Assembly (NCBI RefSeq): GCF_030122845.1
Contig: NZ_CP126084.1
Location: 1,488,001 to 1,552,000, forward strand
DNA from: Paenibacillus woosongensis
GTDB lineage: Bacteria; Bacillota; Bacilli; Paenibacillales; Paenibacillaceae
DNA: 64,000 nt
Direction of reading: 5' to 3'
Made by a program: the position numbers and the translations under genes. Positions 23,755 to 34,088 of the stretch are shown piece after piece. The notes below the pieces were generated by a model. It was not told the origin of the DNA. It ran no database searches and saw only the letters and a list, made by a program, of their open reading frames with translations. The stretch's first letter is position 1. Each line of letters opens with the position of its first letter.

Positions 23755-24771
23755 ATGGCCCGACATTCAGAGCAATTATTCGAACATATTATTGTAGGAA
23801 ATCAATCCTTCTGTCATTTTCAGAGCATCCAGGCGGCGATTGATTTCCTGGAGTTGCCCGGACAGCGAAGTGCGGACACGGTTCAAACGCTGTATATCAT
23901 GTCGGGTATATATGAAGAGAACGTGCTTATCTATCGTTCGCATTTGCGAATTATTGGCCTGGGCTATGTCGAAATCACGGGTAAAAAATATGCCCAAGAG
24001 CTGGACGAGCACGGCGAGCGAATCGAAACCTTCGGGACACCGACCTTGTTTCTAGGCGGCAGCGATCTAGTCCTTGAAAATATGGTGGTGTCGAATACGG
24101 CCGGCCAAGGACCGGAAATCGGCCAGGCGGTAGCCGTCTATGCGCATTGCGACATGGCCGTGTTCAGGAACTGCTCCTTCAAGGGCCATCAGGATACGCT
24201 GTTTACGGGCCCGCTGCCGCCGGCCCCCAGGGAAAGGGCGGAATTCGGCGGCATTCCGCTCAGGGAGCATCATGCGAACTACCGTCAGCTGTATCAGCAT
24301 TGCTATATCGAGGGGACTGTAGATTTTATTTTTGGCGGAGCGGCGGCTTATTTTGAGGGCTGCGAGATGAGAAGCCTGCGCCATTACGAGGATCAGCCGG
24401 GCTATGTCACGGCTGCCTCCACGCCGCAAGGACAGGAGTATGGCTACGTGTTCGATCGCTGTTTTCTGACCGCTGCTCCGGGCGTCAAAGATGTATACCT
24501 GGGAAGACCGTGGCGGGAATTTGCCAAAACCGCATTTGTACATTGTGTGCTGGGCGAGCATATTCATCCGCGCGGCTGGGATAACTGGAACGATTCAGCG
24601 AACGAGAAGACCGTCTGCTACGAGGAATACTGCGGTGATCAGGCTGGGTTGCTGCGCTTGCAGCGGGTATCGTGGGCAGGCTGCTTTGAGACAGAGCCGG
24701 AGACGCTGAGGAAGGAGCAGGTGTTTGCCGGCACGAATTTTTGGAAGCGGGAAGGGGAGCAGAAACGATGA
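23755..24771 (+). CDS. Pectinesterase (CE8), apparently cytosolic
   Basis: The 338-residue beta-helix protein has all the pectin methylesterase motifs: GHQDTLFTG (oxyanion Gln and Asp), YIEGTVDFIFGGAAAYFEGC (nucleophile Asp in DFIFG) and YLGRPWREFAKTAF (LGRPW). It hydrolyses methyl esters of polygalacturonate to give free carboxylates and methanol. There is no signal peptide, unlike most secreted family members, so it should act on imported methylated oligogalacturonides. The start lies one base after the previous stop, and its own stop overlaps the next ATG (ATGA), showing tight coupling. It is a natural partner for the GH28 and GH105 enzymes. Confidence 0.92.
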   Translation: MARHSEQLFEHIIVGNQSFCHFQSIQAAIDFLELPGQRSADTVQTLYIMSGIYEENVLIYRSHLRIIGLGYVEITGKKYAQELDEHGERIETFGTPTLFLGGSDLVLENMVVSNTAGQGPEIGQAVAVYAHCDMAVFRNCSFKGHQDTLFTGPLPPAPRERAEFGGIPLREHHANYRQLYQHCYIEGTVDFIFGGAAAYFEGCEMRSLRHYEDQPGYVTAASTPQGQEYGYVFDRCFLTAAPGVKDVYLGRPWREFAKTAFVHCVLGEHIHPRGWDNWNDSANEKTVCYEEYCGDQAGLLRLQRVSWAGCFETEPETLRKEQVFAGTNFWKREGEQKR

Positions 24772-25220
24772 CGACAAGTGGACGGCTTCATCAAATTCAT
24801 CACTCTCCGTCCCTGCTGTTGGCTGATTTCGATGCGAACACGAGCATGATTAGCGTGGCTGATATTTATTATGCAGCGGTACCTTATATCGAAGGCTTGT
24901 CAGGCATCCGGATCTATCAGTCGAAAGATTTGATCCAGTGGGAGCATTACACCGATATATTGACGGATTATACGGCTTGGAGCAGCAGTGCGGATATAGG
25001 TGTCTGGACACCGCAGCTGAGTTATCATGACCATCAATTTTATTTGACTTATACCGATACAAGAACCGCGAAACGGCCTATGATGGAATGTCACAGCTAT
25101 TTAATGGTCGCGGACCGGATCGAAGGGCCATGGTCGGAACCGATCTGCTTGAATCGCGGGTTCGGTTCTGCGCTGTCCCGTTCTGATCAGGATAAGGTTG
25201 TTTCGGCATCGGAGCAATAG
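24768..25220 (+). pseudogene. Truncated GH43 glycosidase (N-terminal fragment)
   Basis: The 150-residue frame starts at an ATG overlapping the pectinesterase stop. It shows GH43 N-terminal propeller features: SLLLADFDANTSMISVADIYY (where the catalytic Asp lies), LIQWEHYTDIL and IGVWTPQLSYHDHQFYLTYTD. It ends abruptly after WSEPICLNRGFGSALS, at the point where intact GH43 enzymes continue with the GFDPSLFHD blade. Full members are 300-500 residues, so the second half of the propeller, with the acid Glu, is missing. The terminator follows immediately. This suggests a deletion that joined the gene to the shared downstream region; the product is unlikely to be active. An arabinosidase or xylosidase ancestry is inferred. 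Confidence 0.75.
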
Positions 25221-25224
25221 AAGA

Positions 25225-25253
25225 AGCGTGGACTTATGGGTCCACGCTTTTTT
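25225..25253 (+). terminator. Terminator of the pectin enzyme operon
   Basis: AGCGTGGAC at 25225-25233 and GTCCACGCT at 25240-25248 form a perfect 9-bp stem followed by T's. It ends the plus-strand pectin operon 5 bp after the GH43 fragment and separates it from the convergent beta-galactosidase. Confidence 0.88.
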
Positions 25254-25259
25254 GATTTA

Positions 25260-28391
<3,132 letters not shown>

Positions 28392-28488
28392 TCAATTGTT
28401 GATATATTCATATTATAGATTCCAGAGAATAGGATTGATATATAAGGATTTTCTTCATTTATATCACAATATGAAACGAGGCATGTAC

Positions 28489-29304
28489 GTGGAAAGCAAG
28501 ATGATTTTCTGCAATCCGCAGGAGGCGCTGCTCTTGCCGCTGTATGCGACAACAATTGGCTACTGGGAGCATCAGGCGGAGACCGTGAGACCGGACGGTT
28601 TTCCTGATTATCAGCTTCATCAGGTTCTGGACGGCAAAGGGGAGTTGATCATTAAAGGGCAGAGTTATATTGTCGGCCCAGGGGATGTCTTCGTCCTGTA
28701 TCCCGGCGTGACGCATCAATATGCTCCGATCAGCCGGCAATGGCAGGTGGCTTGGGTATCCTTCAATGGGAGAGATGCTGGACAAATGCTGCTTCATGCG
28801 GGAATCAGCGAATCCGGTCCGAAGAGGCTAAAGGAGGAGAAGTGGCTGCATGAGCTGAAGGAGCTGCTGCTTCAGGATGAGAATGAACCGTACGCTCCTC
28901 TGGAGCATTCCAAACTGCTGTATGCTTTGCTGGTGGATTTGAAAAGAACGCTGCAGCTGCCGTTGAACCGGGATCATGACATGGAACGGATCAAGCCCGT
29001 CCTGCAGCATATCGACAGAAATCTTCACGAGGCCCTGCAGTTGAAGGATTTGGCTGAGGTGATCTCTGTTTCCCCGCAGTATCTGTGCCGATTGTTTCAG
29101 AACACGCTGCAGCTTCGTCCGATAGAATACGTGAATCAGCAGCGGGTGAATCGGAGCAAGCAGCTGATGTTCAGCGAACGGGACAAGAAGGTATATGAAA
29201 TCGCGCGGCAGGTTGGTTTTGATAATACGAGTTATTTTTGCTCCGTGTTTCGGCAGGTATCCGGGATGAGCCCCAAGGAATTTATGAGTTTGCACGGACT
29301 GTGA
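28489..29304 (+). CDS. AraC-family regulator with N-terminal cupin (controls beta-galactosidase)
   Basis: The 271-residue regulator has an AraC_binding cupin (HQVLDGKGELIIKGQSYIVG, PGDVFVLYPGVTHQYAPI) and two C-terminal helix-turn-helix motifs (LQLKDLAEVISVSPQYLCRL, YEIARQVGFDNTSYFCSVFR), ending in GMSPKEFMSLHGL. It is intracellular. The start is uncertain: a GTG at 28489 follows CGAGG at good spacing, while ATG codons at 28471 and 28483 lie within the same frame. It is divergent from the GH2 gene, with a 118-bp intergenic region, so it probably senses a galactoside and activates that gene. Confidence 0.85.
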   Translation: MESKMIFCNPQEALLLPLYATTIGYWEHQAETVRPDGFPDYQLHQVLDGKGELIIKGQSYIVGPGDVFVLYPGVTHQYAPISRQWQVAWVSFNGRDAGQMLLHAGISESGPKRLKEEKWLHELKELLLQDENEPYAPLEHSKLLYALLVDLKRTLQLPLNRDHDMERIKPVLQHIDRNLHEALQLKDLAEVISVSPQYLCRLFQNTLQLRPIEYVNQQRVNRSKQLMFSERDKKVYEIARQVGFDNTSYFCSVFRQVSGMSPKEFMSLHGL

Positions 29305-29472
29305 GGTTGTGTGGATAAAGAGTCTGATTACTAGTCTATACGGACTGTGAGCTGGCATGGATTGTTCATTTGCAAGGACCGTGGGCTCCGCGCAGGCTCG
29401 GAGTTCAACCCTGGCATTGGCAAAATAAGTGCAGCGAATATAGGCTCGAATGGAGCGAGTGCAATCAAACGC

Positions 29473-29520
29473 CAAAAATGGAGCTGCCTCTAGTCCCAGC
29501 TTCGATGACTAGAGGCAGCT
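29473..29520 (-). terminator. Terminator of the alpha-galactosidase gene
   Basis: AGCTGCCTCTAGTC at 29482-29495 and GACTAGAGGCAGCT at 29507-29520 are a perfect 14-bp stem with an 11-nt loop. On the minus strand a short T-run (A's at 29475-29479) follows. It would end the GH27 transcript 44 bp after its stop. The rest of 29305-29472 shows no gene or clear site. Confidence 0.78.
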
Positions 29521-29563
29521 TCGCGGCTTATTTTCTCAGAAAGTACTTCGATGGAGATGTGTC

Positions 29564-30847
29564 TTACAGCGGGTCGAGGCGGAACAGCACTGCACCATGA
29601 GGTGCTACGTTCGCGTAGAGGCTGTCTTTGACGACGGCGGTCTCGTCCGTCCACAGCTCCTTAGCCTGAACAGAGGCCGGGGCGCCTAATGCTTGGAGCG
29701 GAAGGCTGAACTTAAGAGGCTTCTCGCCGGTATTAAAACAGGCGACATATAGACAGTCATTTGCTCCATCGGCTCCCCAGACGATGCGGTTTCCCTCCCT
29801 CTTGAGCAATCTGGCGCCTGAGCTGGATTGATGCATCTCCAGCACATCGCGATTGGTAAGCAGCGATAACGTCCATTCGTCGTTGTCTCTCAGCTCTCCG
29901 CCAAAGAAAAGCGGAGACCGGAACAAGCACCACAGCGACATCATCGTTAGCTGCTCCTCGCGGGTAAACCGGGTCCAGCGGTCGGACCCGCCGCCATCTA
30001 CGGAACGAATGCCGATATGTCCCAGCGGCAGCATGTCGCAGTCGGGCCAGCAGCCTTCCGTTGATTTGCCCTGCCATCGCTCGCAGCGGTCGAACATGTC
30101 GAGCAGCAGATCCCAGCGATCCCAGAAGTCATCCGTCATTCTCCACATATTCGCGTTTTGAGAAAGGAAATCCGCATATTCGACCGGCGCTGGTCCAGGT
30201 GACAGGCTCAGCACCATCGGCCGTCCGCAACGGTCGATCGCGCGGCGGATCAGCTCGATTTCAGGCAGATGCGTATCGTAAAGCCGCGAAGCGGCGATGT
30301 CGTCAACCTTCACGAAATCAACGCCCCATTCGGCGTATAACTCGAACAAAGAATCGTAGTAGGCCTGAGCGCCTTCCTTGGCGGCATCCACGCCATACAT
30401 ATCTGTATTCCAGGGACAAATGGAGTTAGGATGGGCGATATCGCGCGCGGTAACGGCTGTGTTCTTAATCGGGGTGCCCGCATGAACGGCCTGACGCGGT
30501 ACACCGCGCATGATATGGATGCCGAATTTCAGGCCGAGCTGGTGGACATAGTCGGCCAGCGGCTGGAAGCCCCGGCCGTTCGCGGCCGAAGGGAAGCGGT
30601 TCTCCGCCGGCATGAGCCTTGCATATTCATCCATGACCAGCGGCACGAACGGACGATAAATGGACGAATTGGCATCAGGCTCATACCATTGGATGTCAAC
30701 AACAATCGTATCCCAGCCATACTCCTTCAGGTGCTTGGCCATATAATCGGCATTCCCGCGGACCTCAGCTTCGGTGACAGCGGCTCCATAACAATCCCAG
30801 CTGTTCCACCCCATCGGCGGGGTAGGGGCAAATAAATGATGATCCAA
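29564..30847 (-). CDS. GH27 alpha-galactosidase-like enzyme
   Basis: The 427-residue enzyme begins with the clan GH-D N-terminus (PPMGWNSWDCYGAAVTEAEV). The nucleophile Asp is in GVDFVKVDDIA, and the acid/base Asp in CWPDCDMLPLGHIG. The C-terminal Greek-key domain follows (RIVWGADGANDCLYVACFNT). It removes terminal alpha-galactose from oligosaccharides such as galactomannan or raffinose. The TTG at 30847 is preferred as start because GGAGGAA lies 6 bases before it; a TTG at 30874 has no such site. It follows an AraC regulator gene at 30996, 148 bp upstream on the same strand. No signal peptide is seen, so it is likely cytosolic. Some GH27 members act on beta-arabinosides, so specificity needs assay. 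Confidence 0.88.
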   Translation of the reverse strand: MDHHLFAPTPPMGWNSWDCYGAAVTEAEVRGNADYMAKHLKEYGWDTIVVDIQWYEPDANSSIYRPFVPLVMDEYARLMPAENRFPSAANGRGFQPLADYVHQLGLKFGIHIMRGVPRQAVHAGTPIKNTAVTARDIAHPNSICPWNTDMYGVDAAKEGAQAYYDSLFELYAEWGVDFVKVDDIAASRLYDTHLPEIELIRRAIDRCGRPMVLSLSPGPAPVEYADFLSQNANMWRMTDDFWDRWDLLLDMFDRCERWQGKSTEGCWPDCDMLPLGHIGIRSVDGGGSDRWTRFTREEQLTMMSLWCLFRSPLFFGGELRDNDEWTLSLLTNRDVLEMHQSSSGARLLKREGNRIVWGADGANDCLYVACFNTGEKPLKFSLPLQALGAPASVQAKELWTDETAVVKDSLYANVAPHGAVLFRLDPL

Positions 30848-30995
30848 AATGAGTTCCTCCAGTCCAGGTTCCAAATTTGTGATGAAATAGAATTGCTATC
30901 ATAAATTAATCATATTGTTCTATAACAATAGCTATCTACAACAATTTAGGAACACAAATAGCACAAAATTGCTGCTCCATCTCCTGGAGAACTCT

Positions 30996-32003
30996 CTAAT
31001 CGAAGAAAAGCCGGTTATACTGCAGAGCATGACTGCCCGAACGGAAGGACCCGGGGGTCTGTCCCGTGAATTTCTGGAACACTTTGATATAATAGCTTCC
31101 TGACGAATAACCGACCTCGCCGGCAATCGTCTCGATGCTCCAATCGGTAGATTGCAAAAGCTCGATCGACCGTTCAATCCTTTTCCGGTTAACATAGTCG
31201 TTCGGCGTAACGCCGAGATGCTTCGTAAACGTCCGCAGGAAATGGAATTTCGATAAGCCCAGCTGCCCGGCCAGCTGCTCGAGGCCGATCATGCAGCTGT
31301 AATGCGTATCAAGGAACCGAACGGCTTCGCGGACGGCCAGCGGCCAATGCTCTTGTTCACGGTGGCGATCGGAAGCGGCTCTTCTCAGTTCTATTAAAAA
31401 CTGGTATACATACGAGGAGGCGATATACGGATCCGTGATATTGCCGCTATGCGCTTCGGCGAATAGCATCTTGAGCCGTTGGATGGGCATACCGTCGGGA
31501 TTCAGGTATGGCGTGGTGCCGAGGAGGGAAACAATCTCTTTCCAGAGCGGCAGCGCTGTGCGCGGACGTATCAGCAAAAAATAGAACTCCCACGGTTCCC
31601 CGTTTGTCTTAGGGTAATAATAGCGGTGGCTGCTGGGAATTTCGGCGAGAAACGCCCGCCCAGCATCTATTCTCGTGATAGTTCCGCCGCTTTGCTCTGC
31701 AGCAGCTTCTTCAACATCTCTATCTCTATCTCTATCTCTATCTCTATCTCTATCTCTATCTAGTCCCCCGCCATCCCTGCATCTAGCATCACTTTTATTC
31801 CCGGTCTCAAACACTCCCTCTCCTTGAACGGTGTATTGGAATATAAGCAATGGGCCATCTGTTCGAGTCAGACCATCCCAATAATACTGCGGATCATCTA
31901 CAAGCTCATGTCCTACCGCAAACAGGCCGCATAACGGAAGATGGGGAGCGTCGTTAAATCTGAAACCATAGGTTCCCCAGGCTGTTTCTGCTTCTGAGTT
32001 CAT
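30996..32003 (-). CDS. AraC-family regulator with a (DR)7 microsatellite insertion
   Basis: This 335-residue regulator has an N-terminal AraC-type sensor domain, interrupted at about residues 81-96 by seven Asp-Arg pairs, and a C-terminal double helix-turn-helix (MIGLEQLAGQLGLSKFHFLR; IETIAGEVGYSSGSYYIKVF), ending KFTGQTPGSFRSG. The DR tract is encoded by a hexanucleotide repeat and lies in a loop between VFETGNKSDA and EEAAAEQSGG. Change in repeat number would stay in frame, so it would alter loop length rather than switch the gene off. GGAGG precedes the ATG. It is encoded just upstream of the GH27 gene on the same strand and probably controls it. Confidence 0.83.
   Translation of the reverse strand: MNSEAETAWGTYGFRFNDAPHLPLCGLFAVGHELVDDPQYYWDGLTRTDGPLLIFQYTVQGEGVFETGNKSDARCRDGGGLDRDRDRDRDRDRDRDVEEAAAEQSGGTITRIDAGRAFLAEIPSSHRYYYPKTNGEPWEFYFLLIRPRTALPLWKEIVSLLGTTPYLNPDGMPIQRLKMLFAEAHSGNITDPYIASSYVYQFLIELRRAASDRHREQEHWPLAVREAVRFLDTHYSCMIGLEQLAGQLGLSKFHFLRTFTKHLGVTPNDYVNRKRIERSIELLQSTDWSIETIAGEVGYSSGSYYIKVFQKFTGQTPGSFRSGSHALQYNRLFFD
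31716..31760. repeat. Hexanucleotide microsatellite (ATCTCT)7.5 inside AraC gene
   Basis: Seven perfect ATCTCT units plus ATC cover 45 bp without interruption. On the coding strand they give Asp-Arg codons. The perfect repetition at the DNA level, with no synonymous change, implies recent slippage or selection for mutability. Confidence 0.95.
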
Positions 32004-32098
32004 AACCTGCCGTGCCTCCTACTGGTACTTTCAATTGCTCAACCGTATAATTTCGATGAATCACACTCGTAAATATCCATAGGATAGCATATTTTGGC

Positions 32099-32122
32099 GA
32101 TGGAGATGGAGATGGAGATGGA
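32099..32122. repeat. Short hexanucleotide repeat (GATGGA)4 upstream of AraC gene
   Basis: Four perfect GATGGA copies occur about 95 bp before the AraC start, in the non-coding region. They differ from the ATCTCT tract by one base per unit on the opposite strand. They might alter promoter spacing. Confidence 0.85.
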
Positions 32123-32151
32123 GGAGGCTCTTGCGAAAGAAATGTACTGAG

Positions 32152-32327
32152 CGGACTCTGGTTCCGCTAATTGCCGCTTTTCGCAAAATCAACGAGCTAA
32201 CGGACACAGAAGGCGCTATTTAGTGAAAATGACCATGGAACCCATCGATTTTATCCAAATAAGTTTCACTGTGTCCGTTAGTTCTAGAAAAAGCAGCATT
32301 TTTGTGAAATAGCGGAACCAGGGTCCG
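32152..32327. repeat. 176-bp nested-dyad intergenic repeat, copy 1
   Basis: Outer arms CGGACTCTGGTTCCGCTA (32152-32169) and TAGCGGAACCAGGGTCCG (32310-32327) are inverted with one mismatch. Inner arms CTAACGGACACAG (32197-32209) and CTGTGTCCGTTAG (32269-32281) are a perfect 13-bp pair. The element has no open reading frame. A related copy is at 42077-42254, with the same GGACACA, GGTTCCGCTAT, CAAATAAG and GTCCGTAAG landmarks. It resembles a non-autonomous, palindrome-rich interspersed repeat. The flanking 32340-32579 shows no gene or clear site. Confidence 0.7.
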
Positions 32328-32579
32328 TAAGAGATCAGCCTCAATTAAGTTACTTTTCAAACACCGATGTCCTTACAAACTAACGAACCTATTGTCCTCT
32401 TCTAGAGTTCTTCCCTCATTTGCGCCAAACCATTGTAATACCTAACAGACAGCATATCTGGAGCCCGTTAAAGCGTGCGCTCTTCAATGCTGCCTGGCGG
32501 CCATAACGGGTTTCTGCTGAGCCGCATTGGTGTTTCTGTTGAGGCATGGTTGAGCCATTGGATTGTCGAGCCATGCCCC

Positions 32580-34088
32580 TTAAACGGCATTGATTTTCTT
32601 GTATTCATTAGGGGTCACGCCAACGATGCGTTTGAACAATTTGTTAAAATAAGCCGGATCAGGGTACCCCACTCCGCAGCCGATCTCATGAATCTTCATG
32701 TCGGGGCTTGTTTTGAGCAGATGCTTCGCCTTTTTGATGCGCACTTCGATCAAGTAATCGGTAATGGTCATGCCGGTCTCGTTCTTGAACAGCTTGCTGA
32801 GATAGCTGGGGGTCAGGTAGACCATCGAGGCCAGGCTGCCAAGTTCGGTTTGCTGGTCGTAATGCTCTTGAATCCAGCGTTTCACCGTTTCAACGGATTT
32901 GTCCGCCATTTGCAGGCGGGTTGCCCTGATCATTTCGAGCCCCTTGAGAAAATGAGAGAAGAACAGGCTCTTAAGCTCGGCAAAAGACAAGCAGGACAGC
33001 ATGCGCCCCTTCAACTGTTCTTCGGCGGCAGGAGGGCTTGCCGATTTCCATTCCGGAAGTTCCGCTAAGGCCGTATTGTGAATCAAGCGGCATAAGGAGA
33101 GAATCGATTGCCGGGAAGCTTTGGCTTCTTTTGCCTGGCCGAACAATTTTTCCAGATCTGCTTGGACTAACGGAATATTCAAGATCTGCATATGTTCGCT
33201 AAGCTCTTCTCTTATGCTGATGAACCAGTCGGTGAAATCGGGGTCTGGCTGCGGCAGATCGTCATGATGGTAATAGCACCAGGCTTTATAATCATATAGC
33301 CCGTAATCACATGCCCGAACGGCCTGGCGGTAGGCTTCACTCAACTGGCTTGCCTGGCTGTATCCCCGGCTGGAGCCAGCCTGGATGATGCCGAGGTGAG
33401 CAAGGACTGGCTGCAGCTGGCCAGCGAGCTGTCTTATCACCTTTGCATCGGGTTCATCGGTATAATAACTGACAAGCGCCAGCATGCCATCGTCAGTCTC
33501 GACGATGTCCACCGCATCGCCCAGGTCTGCATCTGCAATGGCGCTAAGCAGCCTTTCATGAAGCGCCTCAATATCACGGCTGCGCAGCACATATACAACA
33601 AAATAGGGCTGCGGCAAATGTAACTCAGGCAGCTTGCTGCAGAAGGAAGAGGGGCTGCTGAAATAAGACAGCAGCACACCGGAGCGCAGACGCTGCTCTT
33701 TTCCCAAGCTGGCTTCCTTCTCTTCATGCAGCGTATTGAGCAGCTTGAACAGCTGCTTCTTGTTGATCGGCTTGAGCAGGTAATCCACCGCGGAGCAGCG
33801 AAGCGCCTGACGGGCATATTCAAAATCGGTGAATCCGCTCATGATGATGCACCGGATCTCCGGTTGAAGCGATTTAAGGCGTTTAATCAGCTCTAATCCG
33901 TCGACCAGCGGCATGCGAATATCCGTAATGACGACATCGATATCCGTGGTCTCGATAAAATCCAGCGCATCCTGCCCGTTAGAGAAAACTCCAGCCACGA
34001 CAAAGGCTTCGTTTTCTTTGGTGATGATTTTAGCTGCTCCCTCGCGAATCGAGGATTCGTCATCGACAATGACCAATCGAAGCATCAA
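32580..34088 (-). CDS. YesN-type response regulator (REC plus AraC helix-turn-helix)
   Basis: The 502-residue cytosolic protein has an N-terminal receiver (LRLVIVDDESSIREGAAKII, phospho-acceptor Asp in DVVITDIRMPLVDGLE, Lys in DYLLKPINKKQLF). A middle linker follows, then a C-terminal AraC domain (ELGSLASMVYLTPSYLSKLF; MKIHEIGCGVGYPDPAYFNK, ending RIVGVTPNEYKKIN). It is phosphorylated by the kinase at 34085-35905, whose stop overlaps its ATG by 4 bp. In Paenibacillus such pairs sit with sugar ABC transporters and sense oligosaccharides. It should activate the operon at 37774-39105 and perhaps the divergent beta-mannosidase. The exact target is inferred. Confidence 0.92.
   Translation of the reverse strand: MMLRLVIVDDESSIREGAAKIITKENEAFVVAGVFSNGQDALDFIETTDIDVVITDIRMPLVDGLELIKRLKSLQPEIRCIIMSGFTDFEYARQALRCSAVDYLLKPINKKQLFKLLNTLHEEKEASLGKEQRLRSGVLLSYFSSPSSFCSKLPELHLPQPYFVVYVLRSRDIEALHERLLSAIADADLGDAVDIVETDDGMLALVSYYTDEPDAKVIRQLAGQLQPVLAHLGIIQAGSSRGYSQASQLSEAYRQAVRACDYGLYDYKAWCYYHHDDLPQPDPDFTDWFISIREELSEHMQILNIPLVQADLEKLFGQAKEAKASRQSILSLCRLIHNTALAELPEWKSASPPAAEEQLKGRMLSCLSFAELKSLFFSHFLKGLEMIRATRLQMADKSVETVKRWIQEHYDQQTELGSLASMVYLTPSYLSKLFKNETGMTITDYLIEVRIKKAKHLLKTSPDMKIHEIGCGVGYPDPAYFNKLFKRIVGVTPNEYKKINAV

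Noticed and set aside
29305-29472. Possible small gene or RNA between the AraC gene and the GH27 terminator
   Set aside because: No frame has a ribosome site and no stable fold beyond the terminator is visible.
31716-31760. Tandem repeats considered as a CRISPR array
   Set aside because: The repeat unit is 6 bp with no spacers, so it is a microsatellite.
32340-32579. GGCATGG/CCATGCC dyad near 32550-32580 considered as a terminator of the response-regulator gene
   Set aside because: The stem is only 7 bp with a long loop and no T-run on the minus strand.
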